Shown here: positions 50,676-61,388 of the stretch, piece by piece
How positions within the stretch are numbered: the first letter of the stretch is position 1
How the letters are laid out: each line of letters begins with the position of its first letter
Source of the DNA: Actinomycetota bacterium
GTDB lineage: Bacteria; Actinomycetota; Nitriliruptoria; Nitriliruptorales; Nitriliruptoraceae
Reading direction: 5' to 3'
Length of the DNA stretch: 64,000 nt
Assembly: GCA_019347575.1 (NCBI GenBank)
Contig: JAHWKY010000001.1
Coordinates: forward strand, 1-64,000
Position numbers and translations under genes: made by a program
The notes under the pieces: model-generated
What the model saw: the letters and a program-made list of their open reading frames with translations, nothing else
What the model was told of the DNA's origin: nothing
Databases searched by the model: none

Positions 50676-52625
50676 ATGACCCAGGCCATCGAGGACCTCC
50701 TCCAGGAGGCGCGCACCTTCCCGCCGCCGCCGGAGTTCACCGCCGACGCCCTGCTCTCGGACGAGGACATCTACGAGCGGGCCGAGGCCGACCCGGAGGC
50801 GTTCTGGGCCGAGCAGGCGCAGGCGCTCGACTGGTCACGACCGTGGGACACCGTGCTCGAGTGGGAACTGCCCTACGCCAAGTGGTTCGTCGGTGGACAG
50901 CTCAACGTCGCGGAGAACTGCCTCGACCGCCACGTCGAGGCGGGGTACGGCGACAAGGTCGCCTACCACTGGGAGGGCGAACCGGGGGACACCCGGACCA
51001 TCACCTACGCCGACCTGCTCGCCGAGGTCAACCGCTTCGCGAACGCGCTCAAGCAACTCGGCGTGTCGAAGGGCGATCGCGTCTGCATCTACCTCGGGAT
51101 GATCCCCGAGCTACCCGTCGCGATGCTCGCCTGCGCTCGCATCGGGGCACCCCACTCCGTCGTGTTCGGCGGCTTCAGCAGTGATGCGCTGCGAGATCGC
51201 ATCAACGACGCCGAGGCACAGGTGCTGATCACGGCGGACGGCGCCTGGCGCAACGGCAACCAGGTCCCACTGAAGGACAACGCCGACGCTGCCGTGGCCG
51301 AGACGCCCTCCATCGAGCACGTCATCGTGGTGCGTCGCACCGAGCAGGAGATCGCGTGGGCCGACGAGCGCGACCGCTGGTACCACGAGGTCATCGAGGA
51401 CCAGTCCGAGGACTGCCCCGCCGAGCCGATGGACAGCGAGGACCTGCTGTACCTGCTGTACACGTCGGGCACGACCGGCAAGCCCAAGGGGATCATGCAC
51501 ACGACAGGGGGGTACCTGACGCAGGTCGCGTTCACCCACAAGCACGTTTTCGACCTGCACCCCCACGACGACGTCTACTGGTGCGCCGCGGACATCGGCT
51601 GGGTCACCGGCCACAGCTACATCGTCTACGGGCCGCTGGCCAACCTGAGCACCTCCGTCATGTACGAGGGGGCGCCGGGCCACCCCGACAAGGACCGGCT
51701 GTGGCAGATCGTCGAGCGCTACGGCGTCACGATCCTCTACACCGCCCCGACCGCGATCCGCACCTTCATGAAGTGGGGCGAGGAGCACCCCGGCCAGCAC
51801 GACCTGAGCTCACTGCGCCTACTCGGGACGGTCGGCGAGCCCATCAACCCCGAGGCGTGGATGTGGTACCAGGAGCACATCGGCGGCGGCCGCTGCCCGA
51901 TCGTGGACACGTGGTGGCAGACCGAGACCGGTGCCATCATGATCAGCCCCCTTCCGGGCGTGACCACGACCAAGCCGGGTTCGGCGACGTTCCCGCTGCC
52001 GGGCATCTCGGCCGACGTCGTCGACGAGAGTGGCGAGTCGGTGGACATCCCCGGAGGCGGGTACCTCACGCTCACGCGGCCGTGGCCGTCGATGCTGCGC
52101 GGCTTCTGGGGTGACCCGGAGCGCTACGAGCAGACGTACTGGCAGCGGTTCGATGGCGTCTACTTCGCCGGCGACGGTGCCAAGCGCGATGCCGACGGCT
52201 ACTACTGGCTGCTCGGGCGTGTCGACGACGTGATGAACGTCTCCGGCCACCGCATCTCGACCACCGAGGTCGAGTCGGCGCTCGTCGACCACGAGGCCGT
52301 CGCGGAGGCGGCGGTCATCGGGGCGGCGGACGCCACCACCGGCCAGGCGATCGCGGCGTTCGTCATCCTGCGCGGCGGCTACGAGCCATCACGCGGGCTC
52401 GAAGGCGACCTGCGCGAGCACGTCGGCAAGGTCATCGGGCCCATCGCCAAGCCCAAGCGCATCCTGTTCACCGACGACCTGCCCAAGACCCGCTCGGGCA
52501 AGATCATGCGGCGGCTCCTCAAGAACGTCGCCGAGGACGACGACCTCGGCGATACCACCACGCTCGCCGATCCCGGGGTCGTGGCCGGCATCAAGGACCG
52601 CTACCTCGCCCAGGCGGACGAGTAG
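50676..52625 (+). CDS. acs: Acetyl-CoA synthetase (AMP-forming)
   Basis: A 649-residue adenylate-forming enzyme that makes acetyl-CoA from acetate, ATP and CoA. It shows the P-loop-like [20 protein letters not shown], the aromatic-rich [30 protein letters not shown] for the acetate/AMP pocket, [16 protein letters not shown] at the hinge and the C-terminal catalytic Lys in [12 protein letters not shown], the residue acetylated by protein acetyltransferases. Length matches the family. ATG, with repeats on both sides but no neighbour in the same operon. Confidence 0.95.
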   Translation: MTQAIEDLLQEARTFPPPPEFTADALLSDEDIYERAEADPEAFWAEQAQALDWSRPWDTVLEWELPYAKWFVGGQLNVAENCLDRHVEAGYGDKVAYHWEGEPGDTRTITYADLLAEVNRFANALKQLGVSKGDRVCIYLGMIPELPVAMLACARIGAPHSVVFGGFSSDALRDRINDAEAQVLITADGAWRNGNQVPLKDNADAAVAETPSIEHVIVVRRTEQEIAWADERDRWYHEVIEDQSEDCPAEPMDSEDLLYLLYTSGTTGKPKGIMHTTGGYLTQVAFTHKHVFDLHPHDDVYWCAADIGWVTGHSYIVYGPLANLSTSVMYEGAPGHPDKDRLWQIVERYGVTILYTAPTAIRTFMKWGEEHPGQHDLSSLRLLGTVGEPINPEAWMWYQEHIGGGRCPIVDTWWQTETGAIMISPLPGVTTTKPGSATFPLPGISADVVDESGESVDIPGGGYLTLTRPWPSMLRGFWGDPERYEQTYWQRFDGVYFAGDGAKRDADGYYWLLGRVDDVMNVSGHRISTTEVESALVDHEAVAEAAVIGAADATTGQAIAAFVILRGGYEPSRGLEGDLREHVGKVIGPIAKPKRILFTDDLPKTRSGKIMRRLLKNVAEDDDLGDTTTLADPGVVAGIKDRYLAQADE

Positions 52626-52655
52626 GCACCTCTGCCCGCACCGGTGCCGGGGGCC

Positions 52656-52714
52656 GTGCTCGAGTAGCGGAGCGGTACCGCAGCATGGGTGCTCGAGTAG
52701 CGGAGCGGTAGCGC
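52656..52714 (+). repeat. Repeat family B, two copies downstream of acs
   Basis: Two 26-bp units, 52656-52681 and 52689-52714, GTGCTCGAGTAGCGGAGCGG with terminal variation (TACCGC or TAGCGC) and same orientation as 50583-50642. Confidence 0.75.
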
Positions 52715-52795
52715 AGGACTTCGTCGCGTACCCTGGTCGGCTGACGCGCAACGCGCCACCGACCCCGTCCGCTGACGCGAGAAGGCACCTCCCCG

Positions 52796-55794
<2,999 letters not shown>

Positions 55795-55801
<7 letters not shown>

Positions 55802-55820
55802 GCGGGCTGTCGCTCAGGCC
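55795..55820. terminator. Bidirectional hairpin between secA and the Rv3235-like gene
   Basis: GGCCTGAGC (55795-55803) and GCTCAGGCC (55812-55820) form a perfect 9-bp stem with an 8-nt loop. The TGA stop of secA and the complement (TCA) of the converging gene's stop are both in the arms at matching positions. No T tract follows. Confidence 0.6.
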
Positions 55821-56275
55821 GGCGCTGCGCTGAGGGCCGGGGTGGGCGGAGACTCGGGGAGGCTGGCGGTCCTGACCGCGTCGTAGCCATCCTCCGGTCG
55901 GGCGAGCTCGACCACACGCCACGCCCCCCGGTGCTGTTCCACCCTCACCGCGACGGCGGCGATACGCGGGCCGATGCGGACGACCACGACCGCGTCGCAC
56001 GACCCCTCGTCGAGGCTCTGTCCGTGGCAGGCCACCACCGCATCGGCCCCGGGACCCCAGGGTGCGACGCCGCGTCCACGGTTGTGTCGGACGGTCGCCG
56101 CGATACGCCGAGCGATGACGGGAGCGAGGATCGGGGCGAGCTGCTCGAGGGGTCGTCGACCCGACTCGACCTCCAGCCAGGCGACGACCACAGCACGGGC
56201 GAGACGGAGGGGATCGGGTCTCCCGGGGGGACGGCCGTCAGCGGGGCGGTCGCGGCGTCGGCGCGTTCTCGTCAT
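55814..56275 (-). CDS. Rv3235-like family protein
   Basis: A 153-residue protein with a basic, disordered start, a helix ([35 protein letters not shown]) and a beta-rich end ([35 protein letters not shown]). This pattern and the neighbouring secA match the actinobacterial Rv3235 family, whose function is unknown. The ATG at 56275 overlaps the stop of the upstream gene (ATGA), which decides the start over the open frame extending to 56344. Confidence 0.75.
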   Translation of the reverse strand: MTRTRRRRDRPADGRPPGRPDPLRLARAVVVAWLEVESGRRPLEQLAPILAPVIARRIAATVRHNRGRGVAPWGPGADAVVACHGQSLDEGSCDAVVVVRIGPRIAAVAVRVEQHRGAWRVVELARPEDGYDAVRTASLPESPPTPALSAAPA

Positions 56276-57117
56276 GGGGCTTCCTCCGGTGTCTCGGGTC
56301 GCCACCCGGCGACGATCAGTCCGCTCAGGTGGGGTCGCAGCCACACCTGGTGCGTGGCGGTCTCGACCTCACCCGGTGCGATCGCGGTCGCGGTGACGGA
56401 CAACGCCCACGTGGCGGTCCGGTCGAGCGCGGTGACCTCGACGTCGCGGTACCCAGCCGCGGTCAGGGCGGCGCCGGCCTCGACGAGCAGGTCGGGGTCG
56501 TCGACCGGATCGAGCGAGGGCGTGACGGGCTCGAGGTCAGCGGGGGGCAGTCGCCACGGGGTCCCGGCGAGACGTGCGGTGCCCCCGTCGGTGAGGAGCG
56601 GGACCCCGAGCCGCACCAGCTCCGCACGCTCGAACGCGTCCTGGCCGCGGTGCAGCACGATCGCCGCCACGACCGCGACCGCGGCACCGGGGGCGGGGTG
56701 GTCGAGCGCTTCGAGATGCAGGTGCTCGACGTAGCGGTCGGGGGGTGCAACCCGTTCCCCCAGCAGCGCCGGTGCCGCCCCGCCGAGATGATCGCGTGCG
56801 CTCGCCAGTGCGACGGCGACCACGTGGACGAGGCTGGCCCGGGAGAGCCCGCCGGAGGCCACGACCGTGTCCGGCGCGTCGTGAGCAGGAGGGGTCACGG
56901 TCTGCGCCGTGGAAGGTGCCGGCACCGGCACGGCCGTCGCGGTCGGCAACGTGGCGAGGACGGGCGCCGGATCGACGTCAGACGACGTGGTCGGTGCGCT
57001 CGCTCGCCCTCCCTGCGCGACGAGCACGACCAGGGCGATCCAGGGCACCACCGCCACCGCGACGACGATCCGTCGCCGGTTCGAGGGCCTCTCCGGATCC
57101 CACTCCGCTGTGGTCAA
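56272..57117 (-). CDS. Membrane-anchored hypothetical protein, partner of the Rv3235-like gene
   Basis: A 281-residue protein with a short cytoplasmic start, one transmembrane helix (about 15-35), a Pro/Thr/Ala-rich stretch and an extracytoplasmic alpha/beta region that may hold NTF2-like folds, reminiscent of conjugation-type TcpC proteins; that resemblance is weak and unverified. TTG 57117 is preferred because GGAGG sits 6 nt upstream; GTG 57123 and ATG 57255 are in frame, and the last would be nearly leaderless. Coupled (ATGA) to the following gene and divergent from sigR. Confidence 0.6.
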   Translation of the reverse strand: MTTAEWDPERPSNRRRIVVAVAVVPWIALVVLVAQGGRASAPTTSSDVDPAPVLATLPTATAVPVPAPSTAQTVTPPAHDAPDTVVASGGLSRASLVHVVAVALASARDHLGGAAPALLGERVAPPDRYVEHLHLEALDHPAPGAAVAVVAAIVLHRGQDAFERAELVRLGVPLLTDGGTARLAGTPWRLPPADLEPVTPSLDPVDDPDLLVEAGAALTAAGYRDVEVTALDRTATWALSVTATAIAPGEVETATHQVWLRPHLSGLIVAGWRPETPEEAP

Positions 57118-57255
57118 CCGCACCCTCCCGCGTTGACCCGCCGGGGGACCCGGCGCGGTGCCGGGCCCCCGACGGGTGCGACCGGTCCCGCACGAGACGG
57201 GGGCGGCGACGGGACCGGGGCCCGCGCGGTGCGCGGGCGTTCTCGTAGATGTCAT

Positions 57256-57300
57256 AGTATCTCATGCTATATCGATGTAGAGAATGCAACCCCGTTGCTG
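57256..57300. promoter_or_regulatory. AT-rich divergent promoter region
   Basis: A short block of about 45 bp, conspicuously AT-rich for this genome, separates the possible upstream ATG (57255) from the sigR side. It contains TATAGC and GATACT on the minus strand and a TTGCAT, but no arrangement has good spacing. It is the likely control point of both directions. Confidence 0.35.
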
Positions 57301-57357
57301 TGGAAGAAGCACCGCCCCGGGCCCGTAGACTCCGGTTCCGGCTACGAGAGGGCGACG

Positions 57358-58002
57358 GTGACGGAGCTGCAGAGCGCCACCTCCGACGAGCCCGTCGTGC
57401 GGCAGGTCCTGACCGACGAGCAACGCCGCGCCGCGTTCGAGGAGCAGGCCCTGCCCCACCTCGACCGGCTCTACGGCGCCGCCCTGCGCTACACGCGCAA
57501 CCCCGCCGACGCCGAGGACCTGCTGCAGGAAGCTTTCGCGAAGGCGTACGCCAAGTTCCACCAGTTCGAACCCGGCACCAACCTGCGGGCCTGGCTCTAC
57601 CGGATCGTGCACACCACCTACATCAACAACTACCGCAAGAAGCAGCGCCGTCCGCAGGAGTCGCTGCAGGACGAGATCGATGACTTCTCGCTGTACGACC
57701 GCGTCCAGGGAGCGGGCAGGTCGGCGGAGTACGAGGCCCTGCGCGAGATCACCTCGGACGAGGTCCGCGACGCGCTCGAGAGCCTGCCTGACCAGTTCCG
57801 CATGGCGGTCTACCTCGCGGACGTCGAGGGCTTCGCGTACAAGGAGATCGCCGAGATCATGGACACGCCCATCGGCACCGTGATGTCACGGCTACACCGA
57901 GGAAGGAAAGCGCTCCAGCAGGCGTTGGCCGGGTACGTCGAGGAGCGCGGACTCGTGCGCCGGGACGAGGACGCATCCGCCGACGGTGAGGACCAGCCAT
58001 GA
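57358..58002 (+). CDS. sigR: ECF sigma factor, SigR/SigH type
   Basis: A 214-residue group IV sigma factor. Region 2 (about 40-110) contains [28 protein letters not shown] and [24 protein letters not shown]; region 4 (about 135-190) contains [33 protein letters not shown]. This matches the thiol-oxidative-stress sigma SigR (Streptomyces) / SigH (mycobacteria). GTG start with GAGAGGG upstream. Its TGA overlaps the ATG of a 22-codon frame that leads into the anti-sigma gene. Confidence 0.92.
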   Translation: MTELQSATSDEPVVRQVLTDEQRRAAFEEQALPHLDRLYGAALRYTRNPADAEDLLQEAFAKAYAKFHQFEPGTNLRAWLYRIVHTTYINNYRKKQRRPQESLQDEIDDFSLYDRVQGAGRSAEYEALREITSDEVRDALESLPDQFRMAVYLADVEGFAYKEIAEIMDTPIGTVMSRLHRGRKALQQALAGYVEERGLVRRDEDASADGEDQP

Positions 58003-58067
58003 CCGATCAGACATCACCCCCCAGGCCGGCAACGCCGGCTCCTCCCCCCTCAAGGGGGGAGGCATGA
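57999..58067 (+). CDS. 22-codon coupling minicistron between sigR and the anti-sigma gene
   Basis: ATG 57999 overlaps the sigR stop (ATGA) and the frame ends at TGA 58065, which overlaps the anti-sigma ATG 58064, again ATGA. The start of the frame (57999-58019) and of the anti-sigma gene (58064-58084) are near-identical, both encoding MTDQTSP, so the minicistron arose by a 65-bp duplication or insertion at the original coupled start. The peptide is MTDQTSP followed by a Pro/Ala-rich tail; probably only its translation matters. Confidence 0.6.
   Translation: MTDQTSPPRPATPAPPPSRGEA
58025..58062 (+). promoter_or_regulatory. Twin hairpins, the second sequestering the anti-sigma ribosome site
   Basis: GCCGGC-AAC-GCCGGC (58025-58039) is followed by a perfect 9-bp stem CCTCCCCCC-TCAA-GGGGGGAGG (58041-58062). 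The right arm is the only Shine-Dalgarno sequence for the ATG at 58064, so it is hidden unless ribosomes translate the minicistron through it. Confidence 0.65.
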
Positions 58068-58342
58068 CCGATCAGACTTCACCCGATCCACATGTCGCTT
58101 GCAGCGAGGCGTTGGCGTCGCTGCAGCTGTTCCTCGACGGCGAGCTCGAACGTTCACGCGTGGACGAGCTCGCCGAGCACCTGGTCGCCTGCGCCCCGTG
58201 CGGTGACCGCGTCGAGTTCGAGCGCCACGTCCGGACGGTGATCCGCGCCGGACTGGAGGGCGACCTGTCGGTGCCGGCCGGTCTGGCCGAGCGGATACGG
58301 GGCTGTCTCGACGACGTCACTCCCTCCGACGACGTGCTCTGA
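58064..58342 (+). CDS. rsrA: Zinc-binding anti-sigma factor (RsrA/RshA-like)
   Basis: A 92-residue ZAS-domain protein. The diagnostic HxxxCxxC is HLVACAPC, preceded by an upstream Cys (CSEALASLQ) and the FLDGELE helix; these residues bind zinc and form a disulfide on oxidation, releasing SigR. The length is usual for RsrA. It lies directly after sigR through a coupling minicistron and before the epimerase (1 nt gap), so the operon is sigR-minicistron-rsrA-epimerase. Confidence 0.9.
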   Translation: MTDQTSPDPHVACSEALASLQLFLDGELERSRVDELAEHLVACAPCGDRVEFERHVRTVIRAGLEGDLSVPAGLAERIRGCLDDVTPSDDVL

Positions 58343-58343
58343 C

Positions 58344-59318
58344 GTGGCGTCCACCCAGAGCGTGCTCGTGACCGGCGGAGCCGGCTTCATCGGTTCCCAC
58401 CTCGTGGATCGGCTCCTCGCGGAGGGTCGACGGGTCGTCGTGGTCGACGACCTCTCCACCGGCAAGCTCGAGAACCTCGCCGAGGCGCGGCGCTCGGCCG
58501 GTGGCAACCTCGAGTTCCAACGCCTCGATCTCACCAAGGGCGCCCTCGACCGCGTCGCGGAACGGCACCGCCCCGAGGTGATCCTGCACCTCGCGGCGCA
58601 GATGAACGTCCGCCGCAGCGTCGAGGACCCACTGCACGACGCTGCCGTCAACGTGATAGGCACGATCGAGGTCCTCGAGGCCGCGCGCCGGTACGGCGTG
58701 CGCAAGGTGATCTTCACCACGTCAGGAGGCTGCATCTACGGCGAGCCGCCGGAGTCCGCCTTGCCGCTACCCGAGACCGCCGACGCCCCGGCGCGCTCGC
58801 CCTACGGGGCCAGCAAACGTTCCGCCGAGGAGTACCTGCGGACCTACCAGGCGCTGTACGGCATGCACTGGACCTCGCTGGCGTTGAGCAACGTGTACGG
58901 CCCCCGGCAGGATCCCGCCGGGGAAGCGGGCGTCGTGTCCATCTTCATCGAGCGCATGTTCGGCGGGCAGCCGTGCGTGATCTTCGGGGACGGCGAGCAG
59001 ACCCGCGATTTCGTGTACGTGGACGACGTCGTCCACGCGCTCGTCCTCGCGATGGACCGTGGTGACGACGAGCGTTTCAACGTCGGCACCGCCGAGCGCA
59101 CCTCGGTGCTGGCGCTGTTCCGCGCCCTCGCGGCCGCCACCGGCTACGACCGCGAGCCCGTCTTCGCACCCGAACGGCCGGGTGAGCTGCGACACAACTC
59201 GATCGACCCGCGGAAGGCCGCTTCCGGGCTCGGCTGGAAACCCTGGACCACGTTGGAGGAGGGCCTGGCTGCCACCCTGGCCTGGTCGGCGGACCTCCGA
59301 CAGGGCACCCGTCCGTAG
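58344..59318 (+). CDS. NAD-dependent sugar-nucleotide epimerase/dehydratase (GalE-like)
   Basis: A 324-residue extended SDR enzyme. Rossmann motif VLVTGGAGFIGSHLVDRLL with the NAD-preferring acidic VVVDDLSTG, the catalytic Ser/Thr in TSGGCIYG and YxxxK in PYGASKRSAEE, and YGPRQDP of UDP-hexose 4-epimerases. Likely UDP-glucose/UDP-galactose epimerase or a related nucleotide-sugar enzyme supplying envelope glycan. GTG start 1 nt after rsrA. Confidence 0.85.
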   Translation: MASTQSVLVTGGAGFIGSHLVDRLLAEGRRVVVVDDLSTGKLENLAEARRSAGGNLEFQRLDLTKGALDRVAERHRPEVILHLAAQMNVRRSVEDPLHDAAVNVIGTIEVLEAARRYGVRKVIFTTSGGCIYGEPPESALPLPETADAPARSPYGASKRSAEEYLRTYQALYGMHWTSLALSNVYGPRQDPAGEAGVVSIFIERMFGGQPCVIFGDGEQTRDFVYVDDVVHALVLAMDRGDDERFNVGTAERTSVLALFRALAAATGYDREPVFAPERPGELRHNSIDPRKAASGLGWKPWTTLEEGLAATLAWSADLRQGTRP

Positions 59319-59320
59319 CG

Positions 59321-59333
59321 TTACGCTCGGGTA
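59321..59333. promoter_or_regulatory. Possible BldD autoregulatory box
   Basis: TTACGCTCGGGTA matches 7 of 9 fixed positions of the Streptomyces BldD consensus (TNACNCWGNGTNA) and lies 53 bp before the bldD ATG. BldD represses its own gene in Streptomyces; a similar role is inferred. Confidence 0.3.
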
Positions 59334-59385
59334 CGCACGACACCGGCTGGGGGTGGATGCGGTGGTGGTAGGAGGCGGGACCGAG

Positions 59386-59862
59386 ATGGTCGAGGAAGCG
59401 TCATCGTACGCCGAGGACGTGGGTGCTCGGCTGCGGCAGGTACGCACCCAGCAGGGCCTGTCGCTGCAGGATGTGGAGCGCATCTCCCGTGGTAAGTGGA
59501 AGGCCGCGGTCGTCGGTTCCTACGAGCGGGGCGATCGCAACATCAGCGCGTCGAGGCTGTGCGAGCTGGCGGAGTTCTACAGCGTGTCACCGGCCGACGT
59601 GCTCCCGACCGACGACGTGCCGCGGCCCGTGGAACGTGGCCGTGGGATCGTCCTCGACCTCGCCGCCGTCGAGCGTGATCCAGACCGGTGGTCGGGCCTG
59701 CGTCGTTACTGCGAGTCCATCCAGCTCCAGCGGGGCGATTACAACCGTCAGATGCTGTCGGTCCGCGGTGAGGATCTGCGTGCCCTGGCCGTGATCATGG
59801 AGACCAACCCCGACGCGCTGCTGAGCGATCTGCGGGCCGCGGGGATCATCGCGCAGGGGTGA
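59386..59862 (+). CDS. bldD: BldD-like c-di-GMP-dependent developmental regulator
   Basis: A 158-residue protein. The N-terminal HTH (about 10-70) reads ARLRQVRTQQGLSLQDVERISRGKWKAAVVGSYERGDR, close to Streptomyces BldD. The C-terminal domain retains the c-di-GMP signature RGD-X8-RxxD: Arg116-Gly-Asp118 and Arg127-Gly-Glu-Asp130. BldD with four c-di-GMP molecules dimerises and represses developmental genes, including whiB-type genes. ATG with GGAGG 9 nt upstream. Its stop shares a palindrome with the converging gene. Confidence 0.93.
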   Translation: MVEEASSYAEDVGARLRQVRTQQGLSLQDVERISRGKWKAAVVGSYERGDRNISASRLCELAEFYSVSPADVLPTDDVPRPVERGRGIVLDLAAVERDPDRWSGLRRYCESIQLQRGDYNRQMLSVRGEDLRALAVIMETNPDALLSDLRAAGIIAQG

Positions 59863-59864
59863 CG

Positions 59865-60596
59865 TCACCCGCCGCTAGCGGTCGGGGAGTCCTCGTCGAT
59901 CTCGCGGTTCACCGCGTCGAGCACCGACCGTGCCACGGCCTCGGCCTCGTCCGCGCGCACCAGCGCGCTCCCGCACACGGTCTCGGCACCCTTCGCCGTG
60001 TGGATGTGCACGAAGCTCAGGGCGACGGTGTGGCCCAGGATGTGCTGCACCGCCACGCCCTCCACCTCGACCACGCGGCTGCCGCTGAGCAGCGGCTGCA
60101 GCGCCTCGAGCGTCGCTCGTGCGGCGGTGCGCCGCCGCCCCGCCGCGGACGCCGGACCGCGGGCCCGTCCAGTCAGTTCCCGATCGTCCAGCACGAGCTT
60201 GACGTCGACGAGCGATTCCAGGCCCTGTTGCGAGGCCGTGACCTCGCGGATGAGCACGCGGGGCGCACGTGCGACGCCACTGCTGTCCTCCATCTGCACG
60301 ATGCTGACGACGCGGTGGTCGATGGTGATGGCGAACCTCGCCATCAGCAACGACTGCACGTCGCGGACCAGCGTCTTGGGCGTCTTGTCGAGGGTGGCGA
60401 GGATGTGCAGCTCGTCGATCGAGCGCTCGTAGCCGGGGACGATGCGGGCCGCCAGCACGCCTGGCAGTTCGCTCACCGCGGCCTCGATGAGGTGACGCTG
60501 ACCGCTGTCGTGCAGGTCGACGTCAGCGTCCTCGCCGCTCGGCAGGTCGACGTCGGCCGTCAGGCCCGTCCTCGCATCGCTGTCGGGTGCGTCCAC
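59865..60596 (-). CDS. Conserved hypothetical protein
   Basis: A 243-residue soluble protein, acidic at the N-terminus, with two alpha/beta parts (about 30-125 and 150-235). The first contains LPGVLAARIVPGYERSIDELHILATLD, the second VVEVEGVAVQHILGHTVALSFVHIHTAKGAETVCGSALVR. It may consist of two small ferredoxin-like (ACT-type) domains; no known family recognised. GTG start. Its TCA stop complement and the bldD TGA lie in GGGTGACGTCACCC (59857-59870). Confidence 0.7.
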   Translation of the reverse strand: MDAPDSDARTGLTADVDLPSGEDADVDLHDSGQRHLIEAAVSELPGVLAARIVPGYERSIDELHILATLDKTPKTLVRDVQSLLMARFAITIDHRVVSIVQMEDSSGVARAPRVLIREVTASQQGLESLVDVKLVLDDRELTGRARGPASAAGRRRTAARATLEALQPLLSGSRVVEVEGVAVQHILGHTVALSFVHIHTAKGAETVCGSALVRADEAEAVARSVLDAVNREIDEDSPTASGG

Positions 60597-61242
60597 GTGT
60601 GGCTCCCCGCGCGGGGCCGGACGGTCGCGACCCCTCGACGAGCGTAACGGTGGGCCCCCTCAGGTCGGCGCACCCGATGCAGGGTCGAGCGGATTCTCGC
60701 CCGGCCGCGTAACTTCTCCGCGCCTCGCTCGTTGACCCGTCCGAGCAACGCCATCGGCCGCGTGGCCGATGACCGCACTAGCCCATCTGGGGGAGCGGAA
60801 TGGTCACGACTGACCATGGCCGAGGGCCCGTCCGGGCGCGACAATGGTGGACGAGACGGGAGGATGGGACGGATCACCGCAGCGGCAGCTCAGGCTCCGT
60901 GAGCCTCCAGACCCGATCCCTCTTGACCTCACGAAGCAACAACGAGACTCACACGTGGTGAAACCCCTCTTGACACCACAGAACGATACGGCTCCACTAG
61001 TAGATCCCGAAAGTTAACAAGAAGCACAGCAACTACTGACAACTGCAGAGCGAGCGGTGTGTGGGGAGGTCGGCAACGTACGACGCCGACCCTGATCGAA
61101 CGAACATCGACCGAACGTCCCCCGTCCCGACCTCGGTCGGACCGGTTTACGGCACCACCAGCACCACCATCGAGCGGAGCGGACCGCGAGCTGTCAACTA
61201 GCGGCGACGGCCAGAGGATCCCGATCTCGATGGAGGAACACC
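60597..61242. other. Long regulatory intergenic region
   Basis: No gene was found. Two related -35-like blocks, CCTCTTGACC (around 60920) and CCTCTTGACA (TTGACA 60970-60975), lie 48 bp apart with no good -10. An AT-richer patch runs from about 60930 to 61040. A BldD-like box lies between the two blocks. On the minus strand a TTGTCA with 17-bp spacer and TGTTAA is visible around 61010-61045. Confidence 0.5.
60949..60961. promoter_or_regulatory. BldD-like box upstream of the peptide and HD-GYP genes
   Basis: TCACACGTGGTGA has both half-sites of the BldD consensus (TNAC-N-C and G-N-GTNA in register) and deviates only at the central two positions. It lies just before TTGACA at 60970 and about 290 bp before the peptide gene. 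Confidence 0.4.
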
Positions 61243-61320
61243 ATGAAGAAGATCTTCTCCGCCCTCGCCGCTGTGGCAGCCCTCGTGCTGTCCGCTGGCG
61301 CGGGTTTCTCCTGGGGCTGA
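61243..61320 (+). CDS. 25-residue secreted or membrane peptide
   Basis: MKKIFSALAAVAALVLSAG then AGFSWG, directly after GGAGG with 6-nt spacing. It is essentially a signal peptide with a six-residue end. The lysine start, hydrophobic core and perfect ribosome site support real translation. It precedes the HD-GYP operon by 68 bp and may be co-transcribed. No family recognised; a signalling peptide or translational leader are the two ideas. Confidence 0.55.
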   Translation: MKKIFSALAAVAALVLSAGAGFSWG

Positions 61321-61388
61321 GCCCCTGAACGGCGTCAGACCGACCCACCCGCAGACCGCTCGCTCGGCTTCCTTCAAGAGGGAGGCTC

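Noticed and set aside
57318-57332. TAGACT as the sigR -10 element
   Set aside because: No -35 at acceptable distance and no SigR-type GGAAT/GTT pair was found, so autoregulation is not claimed.
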